NCBI GenBank assembly: GCA_029934875.1
Contig: JAOZLK010000213.1
Coordinates: 1 to 7,372 of the forward strand
DNA: 7,372 bases
Source of the DNA: Bacteroidales bacterium
GTDB taxonomy: Bacteria; Bacteroidota; Bacteroidia; Bacteroidales; GCA-2748055
Direction: 5' to 3'
How positions within the stretch are numbered: the first letter of the stretch is position 1; every line of letters starts with the position of its first letter. A program made the translations under genes and the position numbers. This document shows, piece by piece, positions 5,364-7,372 of this stretch. The notes under the pieces are model-generated. The model ran no database searches. It was not told the origin of the DNA and worked only from the letters and a program-made list of their open reading frames with translations.

Positions 5364-6236
5364 ATGTTCGCCAACTTAGAATTTATCATAGCGCCTCTCT
5401 TTGCCAGTATTCTTTTACTGACCATCACTTCCTATTTTGGCATTCATGTATTGAAAAGAGAAATCATCTTTATTGATATTGCCCTTGCCCAGATTGCAGT
5501 CCTGGGAGGTGTGGTCGCTTTATATTTGGATCATACATTCCATACCCACGAAATTATGATTGGGAATCTTGAGCTCTCAAGTGTACTGGCTTATATATCC
5601 TCCCTGGTTTTCTGCCTTGGAGCAGCTATTATCTTTTCATTCCTGAAAAATCCCAAAATAAGTATCCCTATTGAAGCTTTTATAGGAATCGCCTATGCGG
5701 TTGCCACAACCGCAGCGGTGATTATCCTGGACAAAGGAGCAGGTGGAGACCTTCACTTGCATGATATGCTGACTGGAGTGTTGCTATGGACTACCTGGAC
5801 ACAGGTTCTCAGACTGGCTATTATCTTTATAATCATCGGTGGATTTCATGTGGTATTCCGTAAACAATTCATACAGCTAAGCGAATCCTACCAGCGGAAA
5901 TCAGGATCCATCAAGAAGCAGAGATTATGGGATTTCCTGTTTTACTTCTCATTTGGGATCGTCATCATCGAAGCTGTAAAAATTGCCGGGGTACTGGCTG
6001 TATTTGCATTTCTCATCCTTCCGGCCTCTATTTCAGCCCTATACGCTACACAATGGAGGACTCGCATCATGATTGGATTGGCGTCAGGGATCCTGGCCAC
6101 GCTACTTGGTCTTCATTTTTCGATCACCCTTGACCTGACAGCATCTCCTTTAATCATCCTGTTTCTCGGGATGATCCTTTTATTAGCAATTGTTGCACAG
6201 AGATTTTTGAAAAGGGAGCCCTCTGTGAAGGACTGA
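5364..6236 (+). CDS. ABC-3 family metal transporter permease, second copy
   Basis: The 290-residue product is a second ABC-3 (PF00950) permease, clearly paralogous to the one just upstream: YFGIHVLKREIIFIDIALAQ (24-43) and LLWTTW (140-145) align with the first copy, as does QLSES (171-175) with KLSDS. The copies have diverged strongly outside these blocks, so the duplication is old. Two loops carry clustered histidines absent from the first copy, DHTFHTHE (56-63) and DLHLHD (129-134). If periplasmic, these could help pass metal into the pore; their topology is not certain from sequence. It is the last gene of the importer unit. Only 28 bp separate it from the convergent methyltransferase gene, with no clear hairpin terminator. 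No ATP-binding subunit gene follows or precedes it. Confidence 0.9.
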   Translation: MFANLEFIIAPLFASILLLTITSYFGIHVLKREIIFIDIALAQIAVLGGVVALYLDHTFHTHEIMIGNLELSSVLAYISSLVFCLGAAIIFSFLKNPKISIPIEAFIGIAYAVATTAAVIILDKGAGGDLHLHDMLTGVLLWTTWTQVLRLAIIFIIIGGFHVVFRKQFIQLSESYQRKSGSIKKQRLWDFLFYFSFGIVIIEAVKIAGVLAVFAFLILPASISALYATQWRTRIMIGLASGILATLLGLHFSITLDLTASPLIILFLGMILLLAIVAQRFLKREPSVKD

Positions 6237-6264
6237 TTTTCAATGGGTTTATAGTTCGTGCCGG

Positions 6265-6918
6265 TTATTTTACCGCCTTAAGTAACCTCATGTACTTTTT
6301 CAGATAAAAATGTTCGGTGAATTCAGTGAAACCTTTTTCCTTTAAAATAGATTTCCAGTCCCGCTGAATATAATCAAAAGCATATTTGCATTCGACCGCC
6401 TTAAAGATAGCGCGATGGTGGAATGGCATAGCGCTCATATCAAATTCAGCAAAATCCAGGATAAAAAATGCCCCCCCTTCTTCAAGATGCTTATAGGCGT
6501 TCTCAATTATCGCATGGCAAATTTCATGAGGAAAGCCATGGATTACAAAACTTATGAATATTTTATTGAATTTTCTATCCAGTTGAAACGGAAGATCGAT
6601 GCGTTGATTTTGATATGTGATACGCGTATCTTCAGAAAATTTGGATTGAAACTGAAGGGCCATTTCATCAGAGATGTCCAAACCATGGATCCTTCCCGTT
6701 CCGTTGAAATAGGAAGCCATTAAACTGGTATTATAACCGGTTCCACATCCCAAATCGAGAATGTGGTCATTGGGCTGGATTTGCATGTCTTCGATGGCCC
6801 GGATGATGGATTTCGGATAATGTCCCATAGATGCCATGGCCATAATCCGGTCATAGTTCCTGGAAATAAATGGACTTAGTTCAACACCTGAATCCGGATA
6901 AATTCTTTCTTTCTTCAT
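6265..6918 (-). CDS. Class I SAM-dependent methyltransferase (UbiE-like)
   Basis: The 217-residue protein has a Rossmann methyltransferase fold. Motif I is ILDLGCGTGYNTS (53-65, SAM-binding glycines), followed by GLDIS (79-83, acidic residue for the SAM ribose), FNKIFISFVIHGFPH (117-131, motif IV region) and LEEGGAFFILDF (145-156). The N-terminal YDRIMAMASMG stretch (22-32) resembles UbiE/COQ5-type enzymes. The acceptor cannot be deduced. The conserved cysteine arrangement of arsenite methyltransferases is not apparent; only Cys58 in motif I, Cys134 and Cys177 are present. The start lies 13 bp after the stop of the NifX-like gene on the same strand, so the two are almost certainly cotranscribed. 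That suggests a role linked to the metal or cofactor bound by the NifX-like protein. Confidence 0.85.
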   Translation of the reverse strand: MKKERIYPDSGVELSPFISRNYDRIMAMASMGHYPKSIIRAIEDMQIQPNDHILDLGCGTGYNTSLMASYFNGTGRIHGLDISDEMALQFQSKFSEDTRITYQNQRIDLPFQLDRKFNKIFISFVIHGFPHEICHAIIENAYKHLEEGGAFFILDFAEFDMSAMPFHHRAIFKAVECKYAFDYIQRDWKSILKEKGFTEFTEHFYLKKYMRLLKAVK

Positions 6919-6931
6919 TTTAATGATTGTG

Positions 6932-7360
6932 TTATTGTACGGCCAGTTTTAGGATTCCTTTATTGATCACAAACTTATTGTATAGATCAGCTTGTTTATC
7001 CAACTCTTCATGAAGCCACCTCATGTGTTTCAATAGAATTGTCTGTACATTAATCGGTGTTTCCTCACTGACCTCTACAGGTATAAAGTGCCTGGCAATA
7101 TGCTTGATATTTGGGCCAAATTTTCTGGACACAACTACCGACACGTTTTTTTGATGCAGGAAATCAATAATACTTCCAGCTTTTTTTTCTGTTCCGTGAG
7201 CGGAAGATTCGTCCACTAATTTGAATGGATTCTCCTCTTCATAGAGCATTTTGAATGTCTCATTAGAGAGGTGATAAATCTGATATTTATCCGCATCTCC
7301 AAAATGTTTTTTCTCAAATGTACCGCTCTGACTAAGTGCAAATGCTATGTTTATTTCCAT
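6932..7360 (-). CDS. NifX/NafY-like protein (dinitrogenase iron-molybdenum cofactor family)
   Basis: The 142-residue protein fits the PF02579 fold (NifX, NafY, C-terminus of NifB). Residues 1-31 have the family start, MEINIAFALSQSG then KKHFGDADKYQIYHL with the characteristic HFG (19-21). Residues 65-84 hold the second signature, in which a hydrophobic strand (VSVVVS) leads into FGPN. Members bind iron-molybdenum cofactor or iron-sulfur precursors; many standalone copies in anaerobes have no known role. After about residue 100 comes an extra helical tail (to 142), so it is slightly longer than the minimal domain. No nif structural or assembly genes appear in the window. The gene is complete, starting 12 bp from the right edge, so its promoter lies outside. 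It leads a two-gene unit with the methyltransferase. Confidence 0.82.
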   Translation of the reverse strand: MEINIAFALSQSGTFEKKHFGDADKYQIYHLSNETFKMLYEEENPFKLVDESSAHGTEKKAGSIIDFLHQKNVSVVVSRKFGPNIKHIARHFIPVEVSEETPINVQTILLKHMRWLHEELDKQADLYNKFVINKGILKLAVQ

Positions 7361-7372
7361 GATATCTTACTC

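Noticed and set aside
6237..6264. Bidirectional terminator between the convergent units
   Set aside because: Only a 4-bp inverted repeat (CGGT/ACCG) with an imperfect stem is visible near 6262-6275. It overlaps the methyltransferase stop codon and lacks a T tract.
6415..6723. Plus-strand open frame of 102 residues
   Set aside because: It lies antisense within the methyltransferase gene, whose SAM motifs are clear; the frame shows no recognisable domain.

Overview
The window looks like a metal-homeostasis locus from an anaerobic or facultative member of the Bacteroidota. The evidence is the absence of clear Shine-Dalgarno sequences before most starts, two exact matches to the Bacteroidota -7 promoter consensus TAnnTTTG in the one well-defined promoter region, a moderate GC content, and the mix of families present. 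The taxonomic placement is an inference; no rRNA, tRNA or other phylogenetic marker lies in the window.

Layout. Positions 46-1175 (minus strand) carry a Spy/CpxP-like exported protein with a C-terminal Gly/Gln/Tyr/Arg hexapeptide repeat, followed by a TsaA/TrmO-family protein that unexpectedly begins with a signal-peptide-like segment. Diverging from them at 1293-1865 is a DUF134 protein (sigma-region-4-like helix-turn-helix plus a cysteine-rich C-terminus). The 117-bp gap between the two transcription units holds a perfect 16-bp palindrome resembling ArsR/SmtB metal-sensor operators. It fills the spacer of the DUF134 promoter and overlaps the upstream element of the opposite promoter, so one regulator could control both directions. 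Next, on the plus strand (2087-6236), comes a tightly packed four-gene unit: an outer-membrane beta-barrel protein, a ZnuA/TroA-type solute-binding protein and two paralogous ABC-3 permeases. This is a zinc-type (or other divalent metal) importer, but no ATPase gene is present. Converging on it from the right (minus strand, 7360 to 6265) is a two-gene unit: a NifX/NafY-like protein (PF02579 type) and a class I SAM-dependent methyltransferase.

How they may work together. The barrel protein would pass metal across the outer membrane, the binding protein would capture it in the periplasm, and the two permeases would form a heterodimeric inner-membrane channel powered by an ATPase encoded elsewhere. 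DUF134, PF02579 and TsaA proteins tend to occur together in anaerobe genomes outside nif clusters, without an established function. Here the set is joined by an exported LTxxQ-repeat protein and a metal importer, under what looks like metal-sensor control. That combination is the best candidate for an undescribed system in this window. No mobile element, CRISPR array or RNA gene was seen.
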